The translations under genes were made by a program, and so were the position numbers. Positions 63,025 through 64,000 of a DNA stretch of 64,000 nt are shown here, one piece after another (position 1 is the first letter of the stretch; every line of letters starts with the position of its first letter). Under the pieces are notes generated by a model that did no database searches, was not told the DNA's origin, and saw only the letters and a program-made list of their open reading frames with translations. The stretch comes from Cristatella mucedo (taxonomy: Eukaryota > Bryozoa > Phylactolaemata > Cristatellidae), in assembly GCA_009760855.2 (NCBI GenBank), contig WPIO01000022.1, positions 1,191,501 through 1,255,500 on the forward strand, written 5' to 3'.

Positions 63025-63705
63025 TCAAAATTTAACTAGCTCCTTAGTTCGGTCTCGGCTTGATTATTGTAATTCCCTTTTGGCTAGGCTACCGAAATAG
63101 CAACTAAGCCACTGCAGCTGGCTATGAATATGGCTGAAAGGCTAGTCTTCAAGTCCTAGAGGTTTGACCACACATCTCCTTTGCTAAAAGAGCTACGATG
63201 GTTGCCTTTTGATCCATGGATACAGGGCAAAGTTCTTACGCTGACCCATAAGGCCCGTCACGGCTTGGCTCCTTCGTACCTAGCTGAACTGCTGCACCAG
63301 TTTCAGCCTCCTTGTGCCGTCAGGTGGACAATAAATTAGCCGTTCCATTCCTCCGCTTAAAGATCGTTGGCGACAGAAGCTTTAGCTCTGCAGGTCCTAG
63401 ACTGTGGAACTCGCTTCCACATTTCTTAAACAGCGACAACTACTCTCCTGCTGCCGACTATGGCTCATCCTTTTCAGCGGTCCTGAGATGCTACTTCCAT
63501 GCTACTCACTACCTCAACTGTTCTCCTGACTCTGTTATGCTTCCAACTTTCTCTTTGTTGCGTGAGACGAAGTCCGTTGGCTACCGATTGCGTACCGAAA
63601 GTCGCCTAGGCTGTGTGTGGGCTAGACAAAACTCTCCTGCGTAACGCCCACATAGTCTTTGTGGCTTTTGTGGAGTTACAGACGGAGATACATTGAATTA
63701 CATTA
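63025..63705 (+). mobile_element. LINE-B 3' half, best-preserved end
   Basis: TSSLVRSRLDYCN-like text at about 63035-63075 starts the similarity. The frame 63312-63644 reads VDNKLAVPFLRLKIVGDRSF, SAGPRLWNSLPHFLNSDNYS and PTFSLLRETKSVGY. The 3' UTR closes with GTGGAGTTACAGACGGAGAT near 63690. No stem-loop or ATT tail is present. Confidence 0.8.
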
Positions 63706-64000
63706 CAACGAGAGTTTTCGCACTCCACAGCTGGCTCTCTAAGCCGGTAAGCCTCCGCCGCCACTATCGAATACAGTCTTCTTTACATTAAAATGTCGAC
63801 CTGTTATTGTAGGTTATGGACGCTCTTCGTTGGTGCAGTGTTGTTTCGCTACTTCCCGCATAGCTGCTCGCATCGATGCGACACCTACAAGTGTCCAGCA
63901 GCGGTACTAGGCTCAGAGCGCAGCCTGTACTTGTCGCGTGTCGCGTGGGACTAGTCCCGCCAGGAGCGCTGCGTTCGCGGCCTAGTTCTGCCCGGACGTA
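63706..64000. other. Unassigned DNA at the window edge
   Basis: No gene is recognised; the last 150 bases are moderately CpG-rich. Confidence 0.35.

Overview
The window is nuclear DNA of a metazoan, most likely an invertebrate or early-branching animal. The evidence is spliced genes of animal-specific signalling families (heterotrimeric G-protein gamma subunits with C-terminal CAAX boxes and a DIRAS-type Ras GTPase), a complex I assembly factor with a mitochondrial presequence, long dinucleotide microsatellites, and many LINE, SINE and hAT relics. I cannot name the phylum. There are no prokaryotic-style operons and no CRISPR array.

Four protein-coding genes can be supported. On the minus strand lie two G-gamma genes (157-360 and 12385-12597) and a two-exon DIRAS-like GTPase (exons 31075-30938 and 27878-27102). 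On the plus strand lies an intronless NDUFAF5 gene (19827-21002). The three minus-strand genes all encode small prenylated G-protein signalling components, so this is a loose cluster of membrane-signalling genes with a mitochondrial gene between them. The DIRAS-like protein is unusual: alanines replace both glycines at the Ras G12/G13 positions, a glycine tract follows the NKCD motif, and a tail of about 100 residues precedes the CEVM box.

Layout: 0-1.6 kb, G-gamma 1 and its CpG-rich upstream region; 1.6-11 kb, transposon relics (LINE-B, LINE-A, SINE-1, a decayed ZMYM1-like hAT); 12.4 kb, G-gamma 2 followed by about 7 kb of mostly unique DNA; 19.8-21.1 kb, NDUFAF5 with a perfect hairpin after its stop; 21.4-26.7 kb, microsatellites, a SPIN-like hAT MITE and SINE/LINE tails; 26.8-31.1 kb, DIRAS; 31-64 kb, no supported host gene. 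The last region holds orphan CpG-rich islands (39.8-41.3 and 48.9-49.2 kb), an inverted-repeat/microsatellite region (54.8-55.8 kb), an R2-like LINE remnant (57.2-58.2 kb), an Ac-like hAT relic (59.06-60.5 kb) and further LINE-A/LINE-B pieces.

Two LINE families recur. LINE-A ends in a stem-loop of the form AAGCGCC-TAGAGA-loop-TCTCT-GGCGCTT followed by (ATT)n. LINE-B has no such tail. A tRNA-derived SINE (SINE-1) carries the same stem-loop at its 3' end, which fits a SINE mobilised by the LINE-A machinery. Most long open frames besides the four genes are microsatellite translations, antisense shadows or CpG-island frames. Coordinates of decayed elements are approximate because no alignment could be run.
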